From positions 326,013-344,490 of the forward strand of contig MU069662.1 in NCBI GenBank assembly GCA_002284615.2: DNA of 18,478 nucleotides, read 5' to 3'. The position numbers and the translations under genes were made by a program. The DNA is from Dunaliella salina. Its lineage: Eukaryota > Chlorophyta > Chlorophyceae > Chlamydomonadales > Dunaliellaceae. Positions 1 to 7,805 of the stretch are shown here, in pieces. The notes under the pieces were generated by a model, which saw only the letters and a list, made by a program, of their open reading frames with translations, was not told the DNA's origin and made no database searches. The first letter of the stretch is position 1; the number at the start of each line of letters is the position of its first letter.

Positions 1-51
<51 letters not shown>

Positions 52-75
52 CCCGCGCCCGCGCATGCGTGCGCA
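1..75. repeat. (GT)n microsatellite grading into CG-rich alternating tract
   Basis: Bases 1-45 are uninterrupted GT dinucleotides cut by the window edge. They are followed to about 75 by CGCG/CCGCGC alternation. Alternating purine-pyrimidine DNA of this kind can adopt Z-DNA; whether it does so here is inference. The true length on the left is unknown. Confidence 0.97.
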
Positions 76-1071
76 TATTTGTGCGACGCATTCCCATAAG
101 GGCACATGTGCACGCGCGCAAGCATATGCTCACACTACCTGGTTTTATAGGCAGTAGCCATCCATGATCTTGCGTCCTGATTTGGCACTGCTACGTGCAT
201 TGGCAAACAGTCCATTTCTAAAGCGGCGCCAAGCAGCCCTGTCCTCACAGCAAGAAACAAATCTCACCCCTCAGGAACGCCTGCCCATGCTGGAGGCGTG
301 TATGCTGGTGGGGCTGCAGGAGACGCTGCTTCTGGCCGAGCCATTGCCCCTCCTTCCCCATGCTGAGCTGCTGCAGGCATTGACGCTGATGCTGGTGCTT
401 CGCTCTGCTGTGACTGTCCTCGATTGCCAGCTGTACCACCTCCTCTGCTTTTGTCAGGTTTCCAAGATGGAGGCGGCATGGCAACGCTGCCTGCCGCACC
501 CTGCTGTGGATTCCAATTTGAAAGAGGGCGGGGACTGATTCAGACTTCCACAACTGCTTGCAAAAGTTGCGGAGCAACATACTGACACATTTTGTACGCA
601 TCCAACAATTCTAGCTAGTGTACCTAATCCACATGTGGGACTGTCCCAGCAATTAACTCACTGCTGATGTGGCTTGGCCATTCTCTCCAGCTGCATGCAT
701 GTGTATGAGGCAAGCAAGTAAGGTTGACCTTAAAAGGAATAATTGCGAGTTACGAGGGTTGAGGCTGAACAGGAAGGGTAGCAGCAGGTATCTATCAGTG
801 CCGGTTAACTAACCCGTTTTCACTGCTGGTAGTGGGGGCATGCTGCTGCTTTCCCTTGCAGGTTGCGGCGGTAACTCATTTGCATGCGAAGGTTTTCTGC
901 TAGGGGGGGGCATCTCTGTATTCTGCTTCTCCATGGTCAAGTCACCTCCACGCAAAGTATTGTGTTCAGCTTATCCAGTCTTATTCAGCACGTATTTTGC
1001 AGTGAAAGGCAGATCTGTGTGTATGCCAACAGGGAGGCACACAGATGTCCGACGCAACAAATTGCGAAGAA
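76..1071. other. Flanking DNA with no gene recognised
   Basis: Open frames exist on both strands between 164 and 601. The plus one is 124 codons and Leu-rich; the minus ones are Gln/Ala/Pro-rich. They overlap each other and follow a CTG/CAG-biased stretch at about 300-420, which opens several frames at once. I recognise no domain in any of them. 602-1071 holds only short frames and nothing I can name. Confidence 0.5.
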
Positions 1072-1580
1072 TTACAAATTTTTGTCTTCAGCAGAGTAGT
1101 ACTTCCCTTTCGTTGCAAGCAGCACCTCGCCATACTTAAGCGTAGAAATGGCGACGACCCTCGCGAACGGGTCTGAGAAGGTGAGCTGTAGTGTGTGGCT
1201 TTCCCGGATCTCAACCCGGCTTGTGTAGTCAGTCAGCAGGTGGTGTTTGCTGACCGGAGAACGCGCTGCATATGTTGTCTCTGCCTTCTTATGCACCTGC
1301 TACAGCCCCACTTCGGTTCCCCGGAGCCCAGGATTCCATACAGTGGTTTGAAGGAGGCGTTCTTCAGCAAGGTGCGTGGGGCCGAGTGGTTTTGAATGAT
1401 CCTCGCGAGGGGAATGGAGCCGCGGGGTCGAAGCGGTGGTGTCCACGCCTTCGTTGGCATTGGCATTTGTTTGTGTGTCATTGGTCCGAATGATGTCTTG
1501 GCTGCCCGCCTAAGCCCTCCAGGGAGGGCAAGTCCCCCTCCAGCACAGGGGTTTGCAGGGATCCCAGTACAAGATCCCAA
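1072..1580 (-). CDS. Possible two-exon host gene fragment, unknown product
   Basis: Two minus-strand frames read like protein rather than low-complexity sequence: 1580 down to 1297, and 1219 down to 1072, where a stop follows. Between them, 1296-1220 has intron features: GT at 1296-1295, a CTGAC branch-like element, and an ACAAG acceptor ending at 1220. The phases agree, since the donor leaves two bases of a codon and the acceptor supplies one, giving Ser. The 77-nt intron would join an upstream basic, Pro-rich part to a tail containing VEIRESHTLQLTFSD and STLKYGEVLLATKGKYY, which looks like beta-strand protein. I recognise no family. The true 5' end is unknown, and chance is a real alternative for frames this short. 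Confidence 0.17.
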
Positions 1581-1669
1581 ACACTCAAGTGTTCACCTCC
1601 CTCAAGGGAACACTTTCCTGTAGGGATAGGTGGCTACCTGTGCATGTACCCGCCCGCGCGTGAGCGCGT

Positions 1670-1672
<3 letters not shown>

Positions 1673-1720
<48 letters not shown>
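1673..1720. repeat. (CA)n microsatellite
   Basis: Twenty-four CA dinucleotides, preceded at about 1650-1672 by CG-rich alternating sequence (cgcccgcgcgtgagcgcgtg). This resembles the arrangement at 1-75 but in opposite orientation. The 214-codon frame that crosses it (1630-2274) gains its early length from the repeat and is not called as a gene. Confidence 0.97.
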
Positions 1721-1726
<6 letters not shown>

Positions 1727-3992
1727 CGCACATTGGGACTGTCTTTCAGATGCAGTTACTTTGTCAGAAATTCAGTGCTCCCATATGCTCACTGGTACTT
1801 GTGTTCCTGGCTTGCATTGAAATGCAGCTAAACCAGAGAAACCACAAGTTCTTTGACTCTGGGGAGTACTTCAGCATGAAGCAGGTGAGCGAGTGCAAGT
1901 CTATGCTTGGTCGCTCAGGTCCTCCCTCTCACCATCCTGGACTTTCTTTGCTCAACCGCTTCCGACAGCCCTACCCAGCTGAAATGTGCTTCTGTGCACC
2001 AGCATTACCTGAGAGCTTCCTGAGCACAGGACAAGCAGGTTGCCTGCACTTGCAAGCAGAATCATTGAAAATCCTCCCCTTGGCTGTAAGAATTGAAGAT
2101 GATGGTTTGTTTAAAGCCCTGAGGCGCTGTAGCTGCCCAGTAGCTGCTCCAATGCCGCATCACCAAAAACAGTTCTGTGCTCTGCTGCCGAACTGCGTTG
2201 TCGCAACAATTTGCAGGGGATTAAAATGCCTGACCTCTTGCCCGGCGGCGCTCCTCCCAATGCGTGCCCGGTGAAGCGAGAACCCACTGTCCCTCCTCAG
2301 GTGAATAGGCTCAGAACAGGAGAATTTCTATGATGCACATGGCCAGACTTGGACTGGGCAGTCTTTCTTTCTGACTGTCTTAAATTCGTCATAGACGGTA
2401 AGCCACAAATCGCTTCACTTCCATCCCTCTTTGTGTACTTTCCTTTCAAAATGTCTGCCATGGTTGCCGTTGACCATACGCGGGCCCATCAGCCTGGCGA
2501 TTACAGGCTGGAGCTTTGATTTCCACTTGTTACCATTCCAAGGATTACACATGAATGCATTGTCTTAGAATGGTGTCTCAAGTACGAAGTTGTGGCAAAC
2601 ATGTCCAGCCGGGGGGGACATGGAAAAACCCAAGCCATTTGCACTGCTTTGCATAATGACAACAACACTGCTCTCCTCCCAGTACACTTGAGCAACAACC
2701 AGTTGCATCATGTGGCAAGCTGTCGTTTGCACACCCTAGAATTCCACAATCTTATTTCCCGCCTTTTCTAACCTTTGTGGTCTCCCCGCATCAGCCAGTC
2801 CTGTCCCAACCATCTTCGTCACGGTCAGCCAGTTGCCTGAATGTGCATGCAGCAGCAACCTCGCACCTTGTGCTGACTGCATGGGTGTATTTTTGGACTG
2901 CTTTGCCCGCGACCCTGCGCGCCTCCTGTGTAATTGGCTTTGGAAAAGGCTGTGTCAAAGAGCCAATCCTGCAAAATCCTGTGTCACAACCATTTTTGGT
3001 AGCATCTGTCACCAGCTCATAATCCTGCCACTCACCACCATGGCTTGCGCAGCGGCCATATCGGAAGCTGGACCAGCGAGAACATGTGCACGACAATCAC
3101 GAGCAGCTCGGGCGGTCGTTCCAACACCAAGTGAGCTGCTCCGACTACTAGAAAGTCGATACTGCTTAGCTGGGACCGATTGGCATACCTTGGTCTAGCC
3201 AATGCATCTGAGCTGAGAGGAACTGTATTTCTAGTAGAATAGGGATGAATTTGCCAGCCTCGCTTTGCAGAGGCGATGCAAAGAAAATGGGTGTGGGCTG
3301 TCCGGGCGACTGGTTTAGTCTATCTAGTGAGTGAGCCAAGATTAGAGCCTTTCTGAATTGAATGCAATATACCTTGTTGTACTGCTCAGAGCTGCTGCTT
3401 GCCATAATTTGCTTGGGTGTTACTGAACCATGGGACATGAAGTACAGGCCAAGGCAAGACACGATTTTGGTGGAGTGCAGAAGTGGATGTAAATACAGGA
3501 TGGGCATGCTTGTACAAAAATTTGGCTGCAAGGTATGCTTTTTAGAATAAGGAACTGTTTTGGACTGAAATAGGGGACGGCTCGTCTGAGGGCCCTTCTA
3601 TTTGAGTGTGCAAGCCATGTTTGAAGAATCTGCTCTTGTTTTCCTTTAATTGATTTTTTGCCTGTTTGTGCATTATGTGTTCGCGCAAGGTTTGTTCAGC
3701 TTTCTGACTGCCATGTTGGGTGTCAAGTGCAGCTGATTTTCTGCACAGCATGACGTCTTTATGTAATCCCTGTATTTAGGTACAAGAAATTCCATACGTG
3801 GAATTCCAGGTGGTCAGGAGCAAGGGCTTGGGTCTGTGGCAAGAATGTGTGCAACCGCAAGTAGGCCTGACATAAGGCCCTGCAAGGTTGGCATATGCAA
3901 AGAACAACAGAAAAAGCACAGGTTGTCAAGACAGTAAACCGTGTACGGTAGTGGAAGGTCCCCTGACTTGGAGGGAAAAATGTAATGACAGG
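1721..3992. other. Flanking DNA with no gene recognised
   Basis: Frames of up to 121 codons occur (2833-3198 plus, 3166-3531 minus), but none shows a motif I recognise and opposing frames overlap. No retroelement fragment from the rest of the window is recognisable here. It may hold introns or exons of a host gene, but nothing in the sequence decides this. Confidence 0.5.
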
Positions 3993-4122
3993 TAATGTCA
4001 CAGCGCTGTATCTGCGTACAAGGGCAGCTGAGCAGAAGCACTGCCAGTGAGCCCTGTGAGTGGGTCCGGCCACAGGTCACCAGTTACAGCAAAGAAGGCC
4101 TCTAGTCAAAACAACTGACTGC
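3993..4122. repeat. Dispersed repeat unit (copy 1)
   Basis: Bases 3993-4041 match 4565-4613 in the same orientation at about 40 of 49 positions; the core agggcagctgagc is identical. Bases 4092-4122 match the reverse complement of 7549-7579 at 28 of 31 positions. Two different parts of this stretch therefore recur elsewhere in the window, which suggests one dispersed element. Its ends and class are unknown. It contains no open frame of interest, so a short non-autonomous element or an untranslated end of a retroelement is possible. Confidence 0.6.
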
Positions 4123-4554
4123 CAGCCTTCTCCTGGCAAATGGTGGACCTCGATCACAGAACTTTGACTCAAAGAAATTATGTGATATGTCCACAGGATG
4201 CGAAACAGATGTTGGACCCAGGAGGAGGAGCCAGGTTTGCCAAGGGGCCACACTCAGAAACAAAGTGGAACGTCTGTGACTCACACTATACTGTGGCGTT
4301 TGGATACCAGCATCCATAGGCCTGTCGCACCAAACACAGCAAATCAAGAACTTGTTTACACTTGGAAAATAAATTGTGCACTAGCTTACGCTTGAAAAGG
4401 CTTCAAACAGAGGTAAATCTCTTTCAAAGAAAGAAAGAAGCATGCTTGCCATTTCAAATGGCTTAATAAGCGCTGATCACTCAAGTAATACAAGGGTTGA
4501 CAAGGGTTGACATAATAAGCCATCAATCACAATGTGCGACTGCTAGGCTGCAAG
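4123..4554. other. Intergenic, no gene recognised
   Basis: A GAAA-rich patch lies at about 4421-4440, and a direct doubling of the 10-mer caagggttga lies at 4491-4510. No coding signal is recognised. Confidence 0.5.
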
Positions 4555-4613
4555 TAAGGTAAGGTAAGGTTACATCGCTATATCCGCCTACGAGGGCAGC
4601 TGAGCGGAAACAC
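4555..4613 (+). repeat. TAAGG short tandem plus dispersed repeat (copy 2, partial)
   Basis: Bases 4555-4571 are about three units of TAAGG. They run directly into 4565-4613, the partial second copy of the repeat at 3993-4041 (about 82% identical over 49 nt). Confidence 0.6.
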
Positions 4614-4919
4614 AGACCTGGAACTAGACAAGTCTTCGAAAATGTGTAAAGAAATGTCAACTGTTGAGAAACATGCGCTTTAAGTAGGCTGCAAGTAAAA
4701 GCCGTAATGTACAGGTTGGTTCAAACTTCATGCAGCATTTCATGATTGCAAGTAGAGGAAATGGACACATGGCATGCGTAGTCACACTCATGTTGTACTC
4801 TCCAAGTAGTGACTCTCTCTGAGAGTCTCAGCAAGGATCTCAGGAAACTCGAGCCATTTTTGGATGCAGTTTTGCATCTGGTTGCCCTACTTAGGATATC
4901 AGGTGGCCCAAATTTAAAT
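4614..4919. other. Intergenic, no gene recognised
   Basis: This is unique-looking sequence up to the target-site duplication of copy C1. The plus frame opening at 4809 is only a chance extension into the retroelement that starts at 4931. Confidence 0.5.
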
Positions 4920-4930
4920 AGCATACATGC
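4920..4930 (+). repeat. Target-site duplication of copy C1, left
   Basis: The 11-mer agcatacatgc here is repeated exactly at 6552-6562, directly after the tail of the 3' end segment. It marks the left edge of the insertion that spans 4931-6551. Confidence 0.88.
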
Positions 4931-5201
4931 AGGCCTTTGTAAACTTATTAACGCTAAAGCCATTACAATTCACCCCAATCTCCTGGGTGTAGGTGGAACT
5001 ACTGGGAACACCCTGAAGCAATTTAAACAACTAGGATTGGATCACCAGCGTGCCACGAAGCTCGCTCAACAACTCCATGCCCATTCTGTTCAATATGCCC
5101 ACGTACTAGTGTCCACACGCCGCGCTATTGAAAACAAGAATACTTCCCACAGCCAGGTTCTAGAGCCAAGTGCTTCTAGTAACCCTCCAGATCCACATTA
5201 G
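4931..5201 (+). pseudogene. C-terminal fragment of retroelement polyprotein (copy C1)
   Basis: The reading frame begins in mid-protein at LCKLINAKAITIHP and ends at SNPPDPH followed by TAG. It lacks everything upstream, so it cannot be functional. The segment matches the minus-strand copy C3 (17976-18250) closely, including LKQFKQLGLDHQ and KLAQQLHAHSVQYAH. This roughly 90-residue region follows the restriction-like endonuclease core in this lineage; its own function is unknown to me. One short deletion relative to C3 removes residues of the GGTIYTEHTL motif, leaving GGTTGNTL. Confidence 0.8.
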
Positions 5202-5267
5202 CATTCTCTTTTTCATACTTTGTGGTGGAGGGGGCACACGGCTCTTTTGAGCCAATGTGTCTCCTTT

Positions 5268-6488
5268 AAAGAAAAGAAAAGAAAAGTCTACGCAAGCCAA
5301 AGGCCGCATGCATGAAGGGAAGAACCCCTAACAAAAGTTAGAGGCCTTACTAGGGGGCCCTCTACCTGAACTAGGCCAAAAACAGCCTAGGAGAGATGAA
5401 GGGACAAGGCTAATTGGGATCCGGAGGATCGCTAGCCATGCCCCTGAGCGCTTGGACTCTCCTTCTTCCATCCTCAGCCGCCGCCGCGCGCCCAGCAAAC
5501 CCCCTTCCAGATGCCCTTTGAAAGCAAAGTGCATGTCTAGTGTGAATGATGGTGGATAATTTTCGGATGGCATGGTCCCTAAGCTGGGATGCTAGCGGTT
5601 TAGCTTTTTGTTTGGTCAGACCCAGATTTATAAGGGGTGTAATTGTATAATCATTGTAAATTGTGCCACCCATTTCAATTAAGATGATGTGCAAGGTCAC
5701 TTTGTTATTCCTATTTGGGTTTCTTAAGCTGTGTGTTTTTAAGTCTGTTTATGATGTGGGAATGTTGAGCCTGCGCACGTTCTAAAGTGATGAAGGGATT
5801 TGTGTCAGGGCAGAATTTAAGTTCAACGAGGTGGATGTCCCTATCTTGTGGGGGGATCTTGGAAGGATCAAGGTGGGCTTGTCTGCCTGGGATAGGGCGC
5901 ACAAAGAGAGCATCAGGGCGGCTTTGTTGCCGTGCAGGTGAGGCAGTGCCACTTGGGAAAACCCAGTCTGGAATAGCTCGAGAGATGTTTTCAGGGACTT
6001 GTATGCCTTCATCCAGAAGTCTGTCAAGATTACAGCCATCCATGCTAATGAGGGATGAGCCATACCGGCCTTTACTCAGGGCTTCTACACAGAGACTAAG
6101 GGCCGCATGGTGTCTGTTGGTGTGCATCCCACTCATTGTTGGGTTGGTACACCTAAGCAGAACGTGATTGATGCTTTCCGTATTTGCACAGAGTGGGCAT
6201 CTATCAGAACTGGAAAAATTGAAGTTGGAGGCATGACTCTGTGTGTACAGTGTATCCGTTCGATACTTCATAAGATTTATTTGCTGTTTAAGGGTTATCT
6301 CCGGGCTTTTCCAGAAGGAGTTGCTGATCTCCTTGTTTGCAAGTTGAGGGGTTGGGTTGTAAGCTTCAGTGTTGGCATTGGTGGTGGGTGGTCTGGCATC
6401 GTTAAGCTTCTGCCATCTCTGGTAGTGGTAGCCAGAGGTGTTAGCAGAGTTAAGTTTGTGTTTCTTGTGCATGTGTGTTTTAAGTTTG
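5268..6488 (-). mobile_element. 5'-truncated non-LTR retrotransposon copy A1 nested in C1
   Basis: Read on the minus strand, the copy starts at 6488 inside the region after RNase H, runs through the zinc finger, restriction-like endonuclease and C-terminal domain (stop at about 5418), and has a 3'UTR with two hairpins: 5371-5390 (CTAGGC/GCCTAG) and 5325-5344 (eight-pair stem, AAAA loop). It ends in TGCGTAG and a (TTTTC)n tail, seen as AAAAG units at 5268-5286. The insertion point lies within the C1 3'UTR. Only a short, imperfect duplication (CCTTT, 5263-5267 and 6490-6494) is visible. It belongs to the same subfamily as the large element near 17600-17810, sharing THMHKKHKL and KEISNSFWKS-type motifs. 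Confidence 0.83.
5418..6488 (-). pseudogene. CCHC finger + PD-(D/E)XK endonuclease + C-terminal domain (copy A1)
   Basis: The open frame from 6488 to 5711 contains a finger C-x2-C-x8-H-x4-C (CPLC at 6199-6188, His codon 6166-6164, Cys 6151-6149). It then has SRPDALFV (Asp codon 5914-5912) and HLVELKFC (Glu 5824-5822, Lys 5818-5816). This PD...ExK spacing after a CCHC finger is the arrangement of the restriction-like endonuclease of R2/R4/Dualen-type elements, which nicks target DNA to prime reverse transcription. Here the nuclease core is intact by eye. A frameshift near 5700 moves the C-terminal domain (TLHIILIEMGGTIYNDY) to another frame that ends in SDPPDPN and a stop at about 5418. The N-terminal residues upstream of 6488 in the same frame come from flanking DNA. 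Confidence 0.8.
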
Positions 6489-6551
6489 CCCTTTTCCTTA
6501 ATTGATGTAGGGAGAGTTTTTCTGCCTACGTAGTTTCTCTTTTTCTTTCTC
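6489..6551 (+). mobile_element. 3' terminus and tail of copy C1
   Basis: The sequence ccttaattgatgtagggaga (from 6496), then tctgcctacgtag, then a TTTTC-rich tail to 6551 is the distal half of the C1 3'UTR. The same signature ends copies C2 (about 7470-7530), B1 (14535-14498, minus) and C3 (17908-17813, minus). Confidence 0.85.
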
Positions 6552-6562
6552 AGCATACATGC
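6552..6562 (+). repeat. Target-site duplication of copy C1, right
   Basis: This is an exact repeat of the 11-mer at 4920-4930, immediately after the tail of C1. Confidence 0.88.
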
Positions 6563-6607
6563 CTTCCTATGCAGCGATAGCCCTCCTGGAATTGTACAGT
6601 GCTCCCA

Positions 6608-6985
6608 GTGCTGTACTGCTAAAGAATAGTGTGGTGCTTTCAAGATTACAAGGTTACGATGGGAATTAAGCCTTCAGCCATTAAGTTTGGCTGCAAGTGT
6701 GGTGCTTTTAGTGCTGTACTGCTACTGGAACAACACTTTGCCATTGAACTGTGCAGCGCTTCCAGTGCTGTACTGCTAAGGAATAGTGTGGTGCTTTCAG
6801 TGCTACACAGCTTATGGAACAACACTTTGCCATTGAACTGTGCAGCGCTTCCAGTGCAATACTATAGTAGTACTTTGCTATGGAACTGTGCAGTGCTGGA
6901 ATTAACACTGTGCTATGGGACTGTGCCGTGCTTGCTGAAAAATTGTGTGGTGCTTTCAGTGCTGCACTGCTGTTGGTTTCTTTGC
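6608..6985 (+). repeat. Degenerate minisatellite with alternating 54- and 35-bp units
   Basis: Units begin with GTGCTG/GTGCTA. 6711-6764 (54 nt) and 6800-6853 (54 nt) are close copies containing ggaacaacactttgccattg. 6765-6799 (35 nt) matches 6608-6642 (35 nt) with one difference. Further eroded units run to about 6985 (gaactgtgcagtgctgg, gtgtggtgctttcagtgctg). Open frames on both strands here (6629-7099 plus, 6708-6998 minus) are by-products of the repetition. The array straddles the left inverted-repeat arm at 6653-6694. Confidence 0.75.
6653..6694 (+). repeat. Left arm of perfect 42-bp inverted repeat
   Basis: The arm starts gttacgatgggaattaagcc and ends ttaagtttggctgc. Its exact reverse complement lies at 7137-7178. 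It is flanked by a 13-bp direct repeat, agtgtggtgcttt, at 6628-6640 and 6696-6708, belonging to the minisatellite. This suggests the arm was inserted into, or recombined with, a minisatellite unit. Confidence 0.9.
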
Positions 6986-7136
6986 AATGGACCAACATTT
7001 GTTAAGGAATTGTGTGGTGTCCCGAGTAATGAGTTGCAATTGGTGCCTGTGAACACTCTTGTTTCGTTTGCTCACAACCTGAGTTTTTCCTCTTCTTGAG
7101 CTTTTCTCAGTATTTTTTCAGTTACATAAGAACTGA

Positions 7137-7178
7137 GCAGCCAAACTTAATGGCTGAAGGCTTAATTCCCATCGTAAC
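7137..7178 (-). repeat. Right arm of perfect 42-bp inverted repeat
   Basis: This arm is identical to 6653-6694 in reverse complement, giving a 526-bp bounded segment (6653-7178). The similarity extends inward: the reverse complement of about 7090-7165 also resembles 7727-7790 at the start of the large element, including the ctgagaaaa block. I see no target-site duplication outside the arms and no transposase, so a non-autonomous inverted-repeat element is only one explanation. Confidence 0.9.
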
Positions 7179-7183
7179 ATATG

Positions 7184-7530
7184 TGCACTGAGCACACCCT
7201 GAAGCAATTCTAACAACGAGGACTGGATCACCAACATGCCACTAACCTTGCTCAACAACTTCATGCCCATTCATGTTTGTTCAATATGCCCACAAACTTG
7301 TTTCCACACGTTGCGCTATCAAAAACGAGAGTACTTCCCACAGCCAGGGCTAGAGCCAGGTCACGGTGCTTCTAGTATCCCTCCAGATCCCCATTAGCAT
7401 GTCCTGCCTCTTTTCTTGTGGCGGAAGGGGCTCACGGCTCTTTATGAGCCAATAAGTCTCCTCTTCCTTAATTGATGTAGGGAGAGTTTCTCTGCCTGTA
7501 TAGTTTTCCTTTTCTTTTCTTCGCAAACTC
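7184..7530 (+). mobile_element. 5'-truncated non-LTR retrotransposon copy C2
   Basis: The copy begins at cactgagcacaccctgaagc within the C-terminal domain and reaches a TAG after SRYPSRSP-type remnants at about 7396. It has the UTR hairpin at about 7432-7458 (GGCTC/GAGCC), the terminal ccttaattgatgtaggg block at about 7470, and a TTTTC-rich tail to about 7530. The protein frame is broken by small indels, including an extra tgt near 7278 and added bases near 7360. It starts directly beside the right inverted-repeat arm. I found no convincing target-site duplication. Its continuous 3'UTR is the internal reference that reveals the split in C1. Confidence 0.8.
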
Positions 7531-7726
7531 CTTTTTCACAACAGGCAAGCAGTCAGTCGTTTTGACTGGAGGCCTCCTTCTTCCAAAAATCCTGTAATCC
7601 CAGACCCTAGGCAGCAACCACTGCCAGGTTCATGCTATCAATAATGTGTTTGGAGACTGCATTGTCACTCCAGAGACAATGAAAAACTTCATTTAAATTC
7701 AAAATAGGATAGTTTAGTTTAGTTTA
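7531..7726. other. Spacer with dispersed repeat fragment
   Basis: Bases 7549-7579 are the inverted partial copy of the repeat at 4092-4122 (28 of 31). Bases 7710-7726 are three units of TAGTT. No gene is visible. The stretch may be 5' leader or promoter of the downstream element, but no boundary marks this. Confidence 0.5.
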
Positions 7727-7805
7727 CAAGGGGAAAAAGCCTTCAGCCATAAAGGTTTGCTGCTCAGCTTGCTAGTATACACTGAGAAAATCTGGTGTGT
7801 GTGAA

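Larger units (their letters stand above)
4931..6551 (+). mobile_element. 5'-truncated non-LTR retrotransposon copy C1, split by nested copy A1
   Basis: The copy consists of 4931-5267 and 6489-6551. Part one encodes the C-terminal domain of the element (frame to TAG at 5199-5201) and the first half of the 3'UTR, with a hairpin at 5235-5260 (GGCTC/GAGCC stem, extended by ACAC/GTGT). Part two resumes with the terminal sequence ccttaattgatgtaggg and a TTTTC-rich tail. The same 3'UTR is continuous in copy C2 (7400-7530), which shows that the two parts belong together. Identical 11-bp duplications at 4920 and 6552 bound the whole. 5' truncation is usual for target-primed reverse transcription. A twin-priming inversion would give a similar order but would not place sense sequence at 4931-5267. 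Confidence 0.85.

Noticed and set aside
164..601. Overlapping Leu-rich (plus) and Gln/Ala-rich (minus) frames as a gene
   Set aside because: Codon-repeat bias (CTG/CAG) opens opposing frames together; neither has motifs or splice signals that I can support.
1630..2274. 214-codon plus frame
   Set aside because: It starts by running through the (CA)n tract; the remainder shows no recognisable domain.
5787..6505. Plus-strand frames opposite copy A1
   Set aside because: They are antisense shadows of the finger/endonuclease frame, which has clear motifs.
4931..6551. Twin-priming inversion as the origin of the antisense segment in C1
   Set aside because: The order fits superficially, but sense sequence also precedes the inverted part, the inverted part has its own UTR and tail and belongs to another subfamily, and the outer 11-bp duplication bounds everything. 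Nested insertion is simpler.
6608..6985. CRISPR-like array
   Set aside because: Units are contiguous variants of each other with no unique spacers, in eukaryotic repeat DNA.
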